46,879 bases of DNA, taken from the NCBI RefSeq assembly GCF_900155575.1, contig NZ_LT706966.1, positions 247,186 through 294,064 on the forward strand, in the 5' to 3' direction. This document shows, piece after piece, positions 8,906 through 16,682 of the stretch. The notes under the pieces were generated by a model. The model saw only the letters and a list, made by a program, of their open reading frames with translations. It was not told where the DNA came from and searched no databases. Numbering within the stretch: position 1 is the first letter of the stretch; each line of letters begins with the position of its first letter. Both the position numbers and the translations under genes were made by a program. This DNA is from Actinotignum timonense. GTDB taxonomy: Bacteria; Actinomycetota; Actinomycetes; Actinomycetales; Actinomycetaceae.

Positions 8906-10633
8906 ATGCTCCTCCACCCTGCTTCCGAGCGCGAAAACTGGTGGCGCGACGCCGTTATTTACCAGATTTACCCGCGTTCCTTCGCGTCCTCGGGCGGGCC
9001 GCTCGGGGACCTGCGCGGCATCGAGAGCCGGCTGGGTTACCTGGCGGATTTGGGAATTGATGCGGTGTGGCTTTCGCCTTTCTACCGCTCCCCGCAATTC
9101 GATGCCGGTTACGATGTGTCCGATTACCGCGATGTTGATCCGCGCTTCGGCACCCTGAAAGACGCCGAGCACCTTATTGAGGCCGCGCACGAAGCCGGGC
9201 TGCGCATCATCGTTGATATCGTCCCTAACCACACTTCCTGGGATCACGAGCTTTTCCGGCGCGCGGTGGCGGCCGGCCCCGGCTCCCCCGAACGGGAGCT
9301 GTTCTGGTTCCGCGAGGGGAAGAACGGGGGCAGCGAGCCTCCCACCAATTGGCGTTCGGTGTTCGGCGGGCCGGCCTGGTCGCGAGTGCGCGACCTCCCC
9401 TTCGTTGCCGGCACCCCGGCCGCGGAAGAAGACCTCTACTACCTGCATCTTTTTGACCGCTCGCAGCCCGATCTCAATTGGCAGAACCCGGCGGTGCGTG
9501 CCGAATTTTTGGCGACGCTGCGTTTCTGGCTGGATCGTGGCGCCGATGGCTTCCGGGTAGATGTGGCCCACGGGCTCATGAAAGATCCGGCGCTTCCCGA
9601 TTGGTCCGGGGCGGTGGAAATGGCCGGGGTGACGGAGAAGCCCGAGCCGGCGCCCTTCTTTGACCGCGATGAGGTCCATGAGATTTATCGCGAGTGGCGC
9701 GCGGTGCTGGATGAATATTCTCCCGAGCGCATTCTGGTGGCGGAGGCCTGGGCGGATACCGAGGAGCGGCTGGCCCGCTATATCCGCCCCGATGAAATGA
9801 ACCAGGCTTTCAACTTCATTTATTTGGCCGCGCCTTTCGAGCGCGAGGCGCTGCGCGAGATTATTGTGCAGTCGCTGCGCCAATCGGATCGGGTGGGTGC
9901 GCCCACCACCTGGGTGCTCTCGAATCACGACGGCGTGCGGGTGTGCTCGCGCCTGGGCTACCGGGATACCTCCCGCGGGGCGAACGGCATCGGTGCGAAT
10001 GATCCGCAACCGGACCGCGAGCTCGGGGCGCGCCGTGCCCTGGCCTGGCATCAGCTCACCGCCGGCCTGCCGGGGGTCTATTACATCTACCAGGGCGAGG
10101 AACGTAATCTTCCCGAACATACCTCGCTGCCGGACGAGGTGCGCGAAGATCCCACCTTCGCCCGCACCCACGGCAAGGAGCTGGGCCGGGATGGCTGCCG
10201 GGTCCCCCTCCCCTGGGAATCGGATCGCCCCGGTTGTGGTTTCTCCCCGGACGGCGCCACCTGGCTCCCCCAGGGCGCGGATTGGGCGCGTTACACGGTG
10301 GATGTGCAGGAGGCCGACCCGCATTCTCCGCTGCATTTCTTCCGCACCATGCTGCGCCTGCGCGACGAGCTGGAGCTCGGGGTGGGTTCCCTCGAGGATG
10401 TGTGCGATGAGTACGGCGCCGGCGTGCTCGCTTATGTCAATCGCGCCGCGAATACCAACCGGGCCGCGCATGCGCAGCGGCCACCCGTACTCATGCTCAC
10501 GGTATTCGACGACGCCGCCCCGCTGCCCTCCGGTTGGCGGGTCCTGCTAGCCTCCGATCCGGCCGCCAGCGCCTTGGGCGAAGGGGAGATGATCCCGGCA
10601 GATACCACCGTCTGGCTGGTGCCGGTCGAGTAG
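8906..10633 (+). CDS. GH13 alpha-glucosidase (oligo-alpha-glucosidase)
   Basis: This 575-residue cytoplasmic enzyme hydrolyses alpha-glucosidic bonds at the non-reducing end of imported oligosaccharides. The N-terminus WWRDAVIYQIYPRSF is typical of the alpha-1,4/1,6-glucosidase branch. DIVPNHTS is conserved region I, GFRVDVAHG gives the nucleophile D219, LVAEAW the acid/base E280 and SNHDGVR the stabilising D342. The ATG at 8906 is 12 bases after the regulator stop with GAAAGGA before it, so it is co-transcribed with the LacI-family gene. Exact preference (alpha-1,4, alpha-1,6 or trehalulose-like substrates) cannot be set from sequence. Confidence 0.92.
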   Translation: MLLHPASERENWWRDAVIYQIYPRSFASSGGPLGDLRGIESRLGYLADLGIDAVWLSPFYRSPQFDAGYDVSDYRDVDPRFGTLKDAEHLIEAAHEAGLRIIVDIVPNHTSWDHELFRRAVAAGPGSPERELFWFREGKNGGSEPPTNWRSVFGGPAWSRVRDLPFVAGTPAAEEDLYYLHLFDRSQPDLNWQNPAVRAEFLATLRFWLDRGADGFRVDVAHGLMKDPALPDWSGAVEMAGVTEKPEPAPFFDRDEVHEIYREWRAVLDEYSPERILVAEAWADTEERLARYIRPDEMNQAFNFIYLAAPFEREALREIIVQSLRQSDRVGAPTTWVLSNHDGVRVCSRLGYRDTSRGANGIGANDPQPDRELGARRALAWHQLTAGLPGVYYIYQGEERNLPEHTSLPDEVREDPTFARTHGKELGRDGCRVPLPWESDRPGCGFSPDGATWLPQGADWARYTVDVQEADPHSPLHFFRTMLRLRDELELGVGSLEDVCDEYGAGVLAYVNRAANTNRAAHAQRPPVLMLTVFDDAAPLPSGWRVLLASDPAASALGEGEMIPADTTVWLVPVE

Positions 10634-10649
10634 CCGAGCTGGAATCGCT

Positions 10650-11537
10650 TTAGAAGAGCGCGGAGGCAAGGTCGCGGCGAGCGCTGCGCACTACCTCCGT
10701 ATCGGCTCCCACCGCGGTGAAGAGTTCGAGCAGGTGGGTGCGCAGTTCTTCGCGCGCATCCCCGCTGGTGACCTTAATGGCGTTGATCAGCCGGGTGAAT
10801 CCTAGATCGGGGCGACCGGCGGCCACCTCAATATCGGCGGCGGCGATCTGCGCCGCCGCATCCCCGGGGCCGCCGGCATCCGCCGCGGCCATGACGGCCT
10901 GCGGGTCCTGCCCGCGGGTGGAGCGCAGCAGGCGCACCTGGGCGCGGCCCACCTGCGCGACTTCACTATCCGGGTCTTCTGCCGCGAGTGCCTCAAATTC
11001 GGCTTCCGCAGCGTCGAGGTCTCCCCGGTCGAGTGCTTCGAGGGCGGCCAGGTGATGGGGATTGACGGGGGCTTCGCCCGCTTCATCGGCTTTCCCGCTC
11101 ACCCGGCCGGCCACGCCGGCGCGATTAGCTGCGGCGAGCAGCTGGTTCACGAGCTCGGTGAGCTGCGCGGTGGTGGGTGCGCCCTGGAAAAGTGGGACGG
11201 GTTGGCCGCCCACGAGCGCGATACCCATGGGGATGGTCCGCACGCCAAAGGCCTGGACAAGTTCCGCTTCGGTGCTGGCGTTCACCACCGCGATACGGAT
11301 CTGGCCGTCGCGCCGGCGCGCTTCGGCTTCCAGGGTGGTGCCCAGCTCGCCGGCCGCGCCGTCGGCCACAAAAAGCACGATAACCGGAACCTGCGCGGAA
11401 AGCTGCACTTCGGCGTTGAGACCGGCCGCGGTGAGTGTGGTGAGGTAAGCGCCGGGCACGGGCGCCGCGTTTTCCTGCTTTTTCGCCGCTGCCAGGGCCG
11501 CTAAATCGACCGGGCCGCGCATGGACATATCTGCCAT
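10650..11537 (-). CDS. Thioredoxin-fold/TPR protein (CnoX/YbbN-like) without CxxC
   Basis: This 295-residue protein has an N-terminal thioredoxin-like domain (about residues 45-135) and a C-terminal helical TPR-like region with DRGDLDAAEAEFEALAAEDP-type repeats. The thioredoxin position normally holding WCGPC reads VADGAAGEL, with no cysteine, while the cis-proline segment (VRTIPMGIA) is kept. YbbN/CnoX proteins are holdases that work with chaperonins or deliver substrates to them; redox activity is unlikely here. It is the last gene of a three-gene run, one base after the lipoprotein stop, and ends convergently to the alpha-glucosidase gene. Confidence 0.82.
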   Translation of the reverse strand: MADMSMRGPVDLAALAAAKKQENAAPVPGAYLTTLTAAGLNAEVQLSAQVPVIVLFVADGAAGELGTTLEAEARRRDGQIRIAVVNASTEAELVQAFGVRTIPMGIALVGGQPVPLFQGAPTTAQLTELVNQLLAAANRAGVAGRVSGKADEAGEAPVNPHHLAALEALDRGDLDAAEAEFEALAAEDPDSEVAQVGRAQVRLLRSTRGQDPQAVMAAADAGGPGDAAAQIAAADIEVAAGRPDLGFTRLINAIKVTSGDAREELRTHLLELFTAVGADTEVVRSARRDLASALF

Positions 11538-11538
11538 A

Positions 11539-12564
11539 TTAGCCTCCGTTCTGCACCGAGGTAAGCACCGGTTTCGATGCCGCTACCGTGGTGATCGTTG
11601 TGTTTGTGGCGCCCGCCGCCGGGATTTTCAGGGCCACCGTGAAGGAATAGTTGAGGCGCATGCTCCCCTGGACCGTGACCTCGGTATTGGCTTGGCCGGT
11701 GGCCAGCCCCGCGATTTTCGCGTCGGTAACTTTGATGGAGCCGCCCTGGGCGGTGTGGCGGATTTCGAGGGCCTGATTGACCTGGAAGACGGTAAGGATA
11801 CCGCCGTCGCTGGCGCGGAAGCTTTCCGGGGTGGTCTGGGCCGGGCCGAAAGCCTGGCTGACCGCGCCCACGCCCTGCACCGCGCCGGCCAGGGAATCGT
11901 AAGTTTGGGAAAGCTGAGTGCGCACCGCGTCCGGGGCGGCCGGGTCCGCATCCGAGCCGTAGCTGAGGGCCGAACCGCTGGCGTTGAGCGTGCCGATATA
12001 GCCATCGTGGGCAGCCTGCGGGGACGCCACCGCACCTTCGCCGTTATCCGCCGCCACCCGCTGCGCACCGGCCGGGCCGGCGGGGATCTCCGGGATCACG
12101 CTGCCGGGAAGAATATCCATGGCCGCCCACAGCGACCAGTTTTCCCGAGCCGCGCCCTGGGTGAAAACATTGAGGCCCTGCGAGGTGGTATTCGCCGGCC
12201 AATTGACCACCGCGAGCGCGCTGCGCGGGAAGCCTTCCGCCCCGGAAATCGCCACCGAATCGATGGTGGTGGACAGCGCGGGCATATCGTAGCTATCGGC
12301 CAGGATGCGCTTGAGGGCGTAGTGGGCGCTGCGTTCCACGCTGAAGGGGCCGGAGCCGCGCCCGCTGAATTCTTCGGGGCTGGCGGCTGCATCCGCCTTG
12401 GTCAGCTGCTCGAAAATCGCGGGGGCAACCCGCTCGGTGAAGTGTTTATCGGAGAGCGCGGCACGCGGGCTTGCCGGAGCCGGGGTGGGTTCCAGGACGA
12501 CGGCGCTCGCTGAGCAACCGCCCAGTAATACCAGTGCCGCGAGGGTGGCCAGGGCCTTACGCAT
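11539..12564 (-). CDS. Putative lipoprotein of unknown function
   Basis: The 341-residue product starts with a short signal peptide ending in LLGGC, giving a lipidated cysteine at residue 17. The frame is open further upstream, but the signal peptide and the overlap with the preceding gene argue for the ATG at 12564. The rest is a soluble extracytoplasmic domain rich in Ala, Ser and Thr with beta-strand-like alternation in the last 120 residues (TEVTVQGSMRLNYSF). I recognise no family. Its start overlaps the stop of the upstream membrane-protein gene by 8 bases, so the two are translated together and probably act together at the cell surface. Confidence 0.72.
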   Translation of the reverse strand: MRKALATLAALVLLGGCSASAVVLEPTPAPASPRAALSDKHFTERVAPAIFEQLTKADAAASPEEFSGRGSGPFSVERSAHYALKRILADSYDMPALSTTIDSVAISGAEGFPRSALAVVNWPANTTSQGLNVFTQGAARENWSLWAAMDILPGSVIPEIPAGPAGAQRVAADNGEGAVASPQAAHDGYIGTLNASGSALSYGSDADPAAPDAVRTQLSQTYDSLAGAVQGVGAVSQAFGPAQTTPESFRASDGGILTVFQVNQALEIRHTAQGGSIKVTDAKIAGLATGQANTEVTVQGSMRLNYSFTVALKIPAAGATNTTITTVAASKPVLTSVQNGG

Positions 12565-13819
12565 GGGTCGTTCCTTCCTCGTCGTCGTTCTGTGCGGGCT
12601 GTTTTTGACCCCAGATGCTCCACCAGCTTTGCGGATCGGATTCCGCGGCGGTATCGCCATCGCTGCCGGTGGCACCGGAAGTTTCCGAGCGGTCCGTATC
12701 GCTGAGCTCCGCGGGCTTGACGGGCACGCCGTCCTTCATCCGGATGGCGGGGAGGATGCCCGAATCCGCCGCGGCCTGCCATTCGGCACGCGAGCCGCGG
12801 TAGCCGGGTTCGTCATCCGGGCCGGGGAGCGTGGCCGCCGGTTCTTCAATTTCCGTTTCCTCGGTTGCCGGTTCTTCAGCCTCGGGTTCTTCCGCGGGCG
12901 TTTCTTCCGGAACCGATTCTTCTGCGACGGTTCCTTCCGGATCTTCTTCCGGCTTTTCTTCCGAAACGCCTTCTTCCGGAACAGCCAACTCAATGCGGTC
13001 AGCCGGATCGAGGGGACGTTCGCGCAGTTCCTGAGCGCGCGGGCTTTCCATGAGGATACCCGCGCCCAGAGCCCCGCCTGTTGCCGTAACCCGGTCACCC
13101 GCGGCAGACTGACCAGCCGCACCGCCAATTCCCGCGCTCACCGCCGGCATAATCGTTGTTTCATCCGCGGCCCGCTTGGCACGCGAAACACGTTCGTCCT
13201 TGCCGGCCCGCACCTTCGCGGCGAAGCTGCGCTGATCCTTGGTGGCGGTCATGAGCAGCACCACCCCGATAATCCCCACGATAAGCCCGAGCAAGCTCAC
13301 CGGGAGAGACCAGTTCCGCCCGCCGGGCAGCGCCCAGGTGAGTTCCACCTGCGGGAGCGCCCCGGAGGACGTCTGCATAATGAGTGATTCAGCTCCCGGG
13401 GAGGTCACGGTGTAGGTGAATTCCACCTTCCCCTTGGCTTCTTCCTTAGAGAACCACATATCCGAGGCGAGGACTTTGCCCGGGTCCGCTTCCCCCTGGG
13501 AGGTGGTCAGCGTCAGTGCGGCGTCGTCGTTCATACCGGTAATGGTGGCGCCGGGCACGCCTTCCGCGTACGCGAGCACGTCACCGGAAAAGCCGGCGCC
13601 CACGGAAATGGTGTCCTGCGCCGGGCCAGAGACAGATACGTCTACGTCGGTCCCGCCCATATCCAGGACGCCGGGGGCGGTGACGAGCACGCCTTTCCCC
13701 TCCGGCGCCACGGTGGCGGAGACGCTCGAGACCGGCTTCCACACGGTGCCGAGCAAAATGCCCACCACCAGGATCGCCAGGCCCGCGAGCGCGAGACCGA
13801 CTCCTCCGTTCTTCTTCAT
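12557..13819 (-). CDS. Two-TM membrane protein with acidic cytoplasmic tail, unknown function
   Basis: The 420-residue product has a first membrane helix at about residues 7-27, an extracytoplasmic beta-rich domain to about 180, a second helix at about 188-208, and a long C-terminal region. That region is strongly acidic, with many Glu/Pro repeats such as EETPAEEPEAEEP at about 300-340, which is presumably cytoplasmic and disordered. Start chosen at the second of two adjacent ATGs, 4-6 bases after AAGGGG; the open frame continues 22 codons upstream. No family is recognised. It heads the operon with the lipoprotein and the thioredoxin/TPR protein. Confidence 0.72.
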   Translation of the reverse strand: MKKNGGVGLALAGLAILVVGILLGTVWKPVSSVSATVAPEGKGVLVTAPGVLDMGGTDVDVSVSGPAQDTISVGAGFSGDVLAYAEGVPGATITGMNDDAALTLTTSQGEADPGKVLASDMWFSKEEAKGKVEFTYTVTSPGAESLIMQTSSGALPQVELTWALPGGRNWSLPVSLLGLIVGIIGVVLLMTATKDQRSFAAKVRAGKDERVSRAKRAADETTIMPAVSAGIGGAAGQSAAGDRVTATGGALGAGILMESPRAQELRERPLDPADRIELAVPEEGVSEEKPEEDPEGTVAEESVPEETPAEEPEAEEPATEETEIEEPAATLPGPDDEPGYRGSRAEWQAAADSGILPAIRMKDGVPVKPAELSDTDRSETSGATGSDGDTAAESDPQSWWSIWGQKQPAQNDDEEGTTHA

Positions 13820-14122
13820 CATTCCCCTTCTCACTGCGGTTCGCGGCCCGGTACGACCGCACCGGCGAAAGACCATCGACAACACATACCTACATTAAAA
13901 CTACCGCGTGACCTGCTCGGTGGCGGAATTTTTCGGCGCACGGCCGCGCTTTTAGGCTTAGAGAAAAGCCTAACCGTTATCTAACCGTTATAAAACTCTG
14001 GTGCGGGCGATGGTGGCGAGCTCCACAACGTTCACCACCCGCCCAGCACTACCCCCACCGGGTGCGCTGACCGGTAGGCTTAGGGCAGCAATTTCTATCC
14101 AGCAGCGCGCGGAGAGGGTGTT
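13820..14122. promoter_or_regulatory. Divergent promoter region, membrane protein / DivIVA-like gene
   Basis: This gap of about 300 bases separates two divergent starts. It contains an 8-bp inverted repeat TTAGGCTT/AAGCCTAA (13952-13959 with 13966-13973), immediately followed by a tandem TAACCGTTAT repeat (13972-13991), which look like regulator sites. A second TAGGCTTAG occurs near 14075. The coiled-coil gene has a GAGAGGG ribosome site just before its ATG. Promoter elements could not be fixed. Confidence 0.5.
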
Positions 14123-15451
14123 ATGGCGGATTTTGAACTGTTTCCAACAGTACGCAAGGGTTACGACAAAGCTCAGGTCGATGAACGCATTCACCAGCTG
14201 GCTGATGCGCTCGCCGAGGCTCGGTCGCGAGTAGCGGGTTTGGATGCGCAGGTGCTGCGCATGTCCGGGGAGCTCACCGAGTTGCACAGCCGTTTGCGCG
14301 AGGATGAGCGCCCGTCCTATTCGGGGCTGGGTACCCGGGTGGAGCGGCTGTTGCGCGGGGCGGAACAGCAGGCGATGGACGTGATGAGCCGGGCGAATTC
14401 CGATGCGGAGTTGCTGGTTTCCCGGGCGCGCTCCCAGGCGGAAAATCTCACCTCCGCGGCGGAAAAAGAAGCCCAGGAAACTTTGGATTCTTCACGTACC
14501 GAGGCGGCGCAGGTGCGCCAGCGTGCCGAGGCGGAAGCTACCGAATTGACTACTACTTCGCGGCGCACCGCCGAGGAGTTGGTGACCTCGGCCCAGCGCG
14601 AGGCTGAGCGTTTGGAGGCGAAAATGCGCCACGATGAGGCCGAGCTGAATACGCGGCTCACCCACGAGGAAGAGGAGCGGCGCGCAGCTCTGGCCCAGGA
14701 ATTGGCGCAGGCGCGTACCCGGGCCGAAGAAGAGGTCACGCAATTGCGTACCGAGGCGGAAACTGAGGTGGCGCGTTTGCGTAGCGAGGCGGAGGCCGAG
14801 GTCGCGAAGATCCGCGCGGAGGCCGAACGTGAGGTTGCGCAGTTGCGGGCGGATTCGGCCGCGGCCCGCGCGCGTTCCGATGAAGAATCGCGTACGGCCA
14901 TGGCGAAGTTTGTCGACGACGCCGAGGCTCGGGCTGCCAGTGCGGAACGCCGCCTGGCGGAAGCCACGAAGCGGGCTAATGCCCTGACTTCATCCTCGGA
15001 AGCTGAGGCGAGTGCGGCGCTGAGCGCCGCCCAGACCGAGGCCCGGGAATTGGTGAGCGCGGCGCGTGAAGATGCCGAGCGGATGCGGCGGGAAGCGCGC
15101 GAGGCCGCCGAGGAATCGCATCGCCAGGCCGATGCCCACGTGGCGGGCCTGGAGGAGCAGCGGCGCACCCTCACCTCGTACCTGGAGGATATGCGCACCA
15201 TGCTGGCCACCTCGAATATCCCGCTGGCCCTGGATGAAATCGTGGGCAGCGCCGAGGAGCGCACCGCCGCGGAGGCGGCTGAAGCCGGTCAGGCTGGCGA
15301 TCAGGATGCCCGGGCTGGCGAATCTTCCGTAACGGACGCACCTTCCGCGGGCGAGGCACAGGCCGGAGAACTGGCAGGAGATCACTCCCCCGCGGCCGTG
15401 GAATCTGATGCCGCCGGTGGAGACACCGAGGAAGCTACCAATAATCAGTAG
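14123..15451 (+). CDS. DivIVA-domain coiled-coil protein (polar growth/cytoskeletal type)
   Basis: The 442-residue product begins with a DivIVA-type N-terminus (FPTVRKGYDKAQVDERIHQL). It continues as a nearly unbroken Ala/Glu/Arg coiled coil from about residue 35 to 375 with near-repeats such as RLRSEAEAEVAKIRAEAE. A disordered acidic tail ends in EEATNNQ. Actinobacterial proteins of this kind form membrane-curvature-sensing or filamentous scaffolds guiding cell-wall growth (DivIVA/Wag31, Scy and FilP relatives); this one is longer than Wag31 and is not the ftsZ-cluster copy by context. ATG at 14123 follows GAGAGGG. Confidence 0.82.
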   Translation: MADFELFPTVRKGYDKAQVDERIHQLADALAEARSRVAGLDAQVLRMSGELTELHSRLREDERPSYSGLGTRVERLLRGAEQQAMDVMSRANSDAELLVSRARSQAENLTSAAEKEAQETLDSSRTEAAQVRQRAEAEATELTTTSRRTAEELVTSAQREAERLEAKMRHDEAELNTRLTHEEEERRAALAQELAQARTRAEEEVTQLRTEAETEVARLRSEAEAEVAKIRAEAEREVAQLRADSAAARARSDEESRTAMAKFVDDAEARAASAERRLAEATKRANALTSSSEAEASAALSAAQTEARELVSAAREDAERMRREAREAAEESHRQADAHVAGLEEQRRTLTSYLEDMRTMLATSNIPLALDEIVGSAEERTAAEAAEAGQAGDQDARAGESSVTDAPSAGEAQAGELAGDHSPAAVESDAAGGDTEEATNNQ

Positions 15452-15472
15452 CACCCCGGCTAATCAGTAACT

Positions 15473-15516
15473 CAGTAGTATTCCGGCGGAAGCCTAACGG
15501 GCTGGAATCCCAGCTT
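15473..15516 (+). repeat. Copy 1 of duplicated DivIVA-gene tail segment
   Basis: CAGTAGTATTCCGGCGGAAG and the next 24 bases recur with a few changes at 16603-16646. The segment can fold through GGAAGC/GCTTCC with an inner GCTGG/CCAGC stem. It lies just after the DivIVA-like stop codon. Confidence 0.7.
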
Positions 15517-15539
15517 CCCCAACTGCTCCAATATCCGCG

Positions 15540-15572
15540 TGGCGCCCGAGATCACCAGGATCCCGGGCGCCA
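15540..15572 (+). terminator. Terminator of the DivIVA-like gene
   Basis: A 14-bp stem with one mismatch (TGGCGCCCGAGATC, 15540-15553, with 15559-15572) and a 5-base loop is followed by TTCGTTTGTC. It lies about 90 bases after the stop codon. Confidence 0.75.
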
Positions 15573-15700
15573 TTCGTTTGTCACATTCCGAGCGGAATAT
15601 TCGAGAACATGATTAGCTATGAGCGACCGGCGCAATTGGGCTACTTTTCAACCGTTGCTTATACTACGTGCGAACGTCCCATTGTGGATATGCTGGCACC

Positions 15701-15919
15701 ATGTCGATCGTCTATGGCCCCACGTACACGAGCCTGGAGCAGATACAGGATCGTATGAAGGAAATTCTTGCCGATCTTCATATCTCGCGCGAAGAATATG
15801 AGGAACGGATGGCTGAGTACACTCTCAATCAGCGGGAGGCTGACTACCGTCCGGAATACCGAACGCTCAAGAGGTTCGAAGAGCTTGCGCTTTCTGATGA
15901 AGACAAGCTCAGCGGATAA
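15701..15919 (+). CDS. Small protein of unknown function (72 residues)
   Basis: The product is a charged, helical, soluble protein (LEQIQDRMKEILADLHISRE, then EEYEERMAEYTLNQREADYR) without cysteine or membrane segment. A GTG at 15668 would add 11 residues; the ATG at 15701 is preferred because the added stretch is unlike the rest, but no strong ribosome site precedes either. GC content is visibly below that of the flanking genes. It lies between the DivIVA-like gene and a small membrane-protein gene. No family is recognised. A DNA-binding or antitoxin-like role is possible but not supported by a motif. Confidence 0.6.
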   Translation: MSIVYGPTYTSLEQIQDRMKEILADLHISREEYEERMAEYTLNQREADYRPEYRTLKRFEELALSDEDKLSG

Positions 15920-15996
15920 ATAGACAGAAGGCGGTGCGCTAGATTATTGATCGCAACCTCAGCTCACCGAAGGAGCTTTGCCATAAAGGAAAACAC

Positions 15997-16185
15997 ATGA
16001 AGGATTCCCCGTTCCGCAGAATCGGTTATGCCCTATTGGGAATGGGCTCTGGAATTTTGATACTCACAAAGAATTTCGCCGGTGGCATCACCGGGGCTTT
16101 AGCCGGTTTACTTATGTTCTGGTCGGATGCAAAGAAACCCGATAACACTGGAGAATCCCCCGATTCCCGCGAGGGAAGCCGCTAA
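15997..16185 (+). CDS. Small membrane protein (62 residues), unknown
   Basis: The 62-residue product has a short basic N-terminus (MKDSPFRRIGY). Two close hydrophobic segments follow (YALLGMGSGILIL and GGITGALAGLLMFW), making a helical hairpin, then a hydrophilic tail. AAAGGA lies about 7 bases before the ATG, the clearest ribosome site in this patch. It follows the 72-residue gene by 77 bases and is followed by a hairpin terminator. No family is recognised; small two-helix proteins of this type are often toxins, holin-like or accessory membrane factors, but this is only a possibility. Confidence 0.6.
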   Translation: MKDSPFRRIGYALLGMGSGILILTKNFAGGITGALAGLLMFWSDAKKPDNTGESPDSREGSR

Positions 16186-16245
16186 ACGCTAGGGCGCAGC
16201 TCTTGGGAATCGCTGTAAGCAACTGTTAGTGACGGTGTGAGAAGC

Positions 16246-16271
16246 GCCCGAGATCCACATGAATCCCGGGC
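16246..16271 (+). terminator. Hairpin after small membrane-protein gene
   Basis: GCCCGAGAT (16246-16254) pairs with ATCCCGGGC (16263-16271) with one mismatch around an 8-base loop. GCGCCCGAGAT is shared with the terminator stem at 15541-15551, suggesting common origin. No strong T-run follows. Confidence 0.5.
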
Positions 16272-16474
16272 TGTCAAGAGAATGTTAAATCTGCGCGCCT
16301 AGCGCAAGGAAAAATGCACACTCAGCGCAACCAAAACTGCACGCCCTGACCGAACTGGCAATCTCGCCCGGCGCCCGAATGCCCCTACCGTGACCACTAC
16401 TCAACGCTCGCCGACGGTGCCGGTGTCAACGAGCGTTCCTGCCACCGCTAGGCCAACCACCCCGCGACTATCCG

Positions 16475-16605
16475 GACGATTCAGCGTCCTCCGCTGCGAC
16501 CGTGAGAAAGCCGCGGATCAGCCTGATAATGCAGAAGCTGAAGACGTAGCAGTGGCGGAATCCGATTCCGAAAGCGAAGAAAACGAGGATGCTACCAAGA
16601 ATTAG
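16475..16605 (+). pseudogene. Decayed duplicate of the DivIVA-like gene 3' end
   Basis: The end of an open frame here codes an acidic tail ending ENEDATKN, and its DNA (GAGGATGCTACCAAGAATTA, then GTAG) closely matches the end of the DivIVA-like gene (GAGGAAGCTACCAATAATCA, then GTAG, near 15428-15452). The homology continues past the stop into the 16603-16646 repeat. The upstream part lacks any coiled coil, so only the tail of a second copy remains. A 71-residue frame from 16390 is open but has no ribosome site and no family character; I treat it as a remnant. Confidence 0.6.
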
Positions 16606-16646
16606 TAGTACACCGGCGGAAGCCTAACGGATTGGAATCCTGGCTT
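16603..16646 (+). repeat. Copy 2 of duplicated DivIVA-gene tail segment
   Basis: CACCGGCGGAAGCCTAACGG and following bases match 15481-15516 with few changes, including the shared GGCGGAAGCCTAACGG block. Together with the preceding coding remnant it shows that the homologous unit spans the gene end and its downstream region. Confidence 0.7.
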
Positions 16647-16682
16647 TTCCAAAGGTGCCACGCTAGTGTCGGTGGGAGGGAA

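Larger units (their letters stand above)
16186..16682. other. Region with terminator and decayed gene tail
   Basis: This stretch of about 500 bases has no intact gene. It contains a hairpin at 16246-16271, a remnant resembling the 3' end of the DivIVA-like gene (about 16475-16605) and the second copy of the segment that follows that gene (16603-16646). Nothing else was recognised between 16275 and 16470. Confidence 0.55.

Noticed and set aside
16390-16605. 71-codon frame as a real gene
   Set aside because: Its end is a decayed copy of the DivIVA-like gene tail and the start has no ribosome site; listed as a pseudogene remnant.
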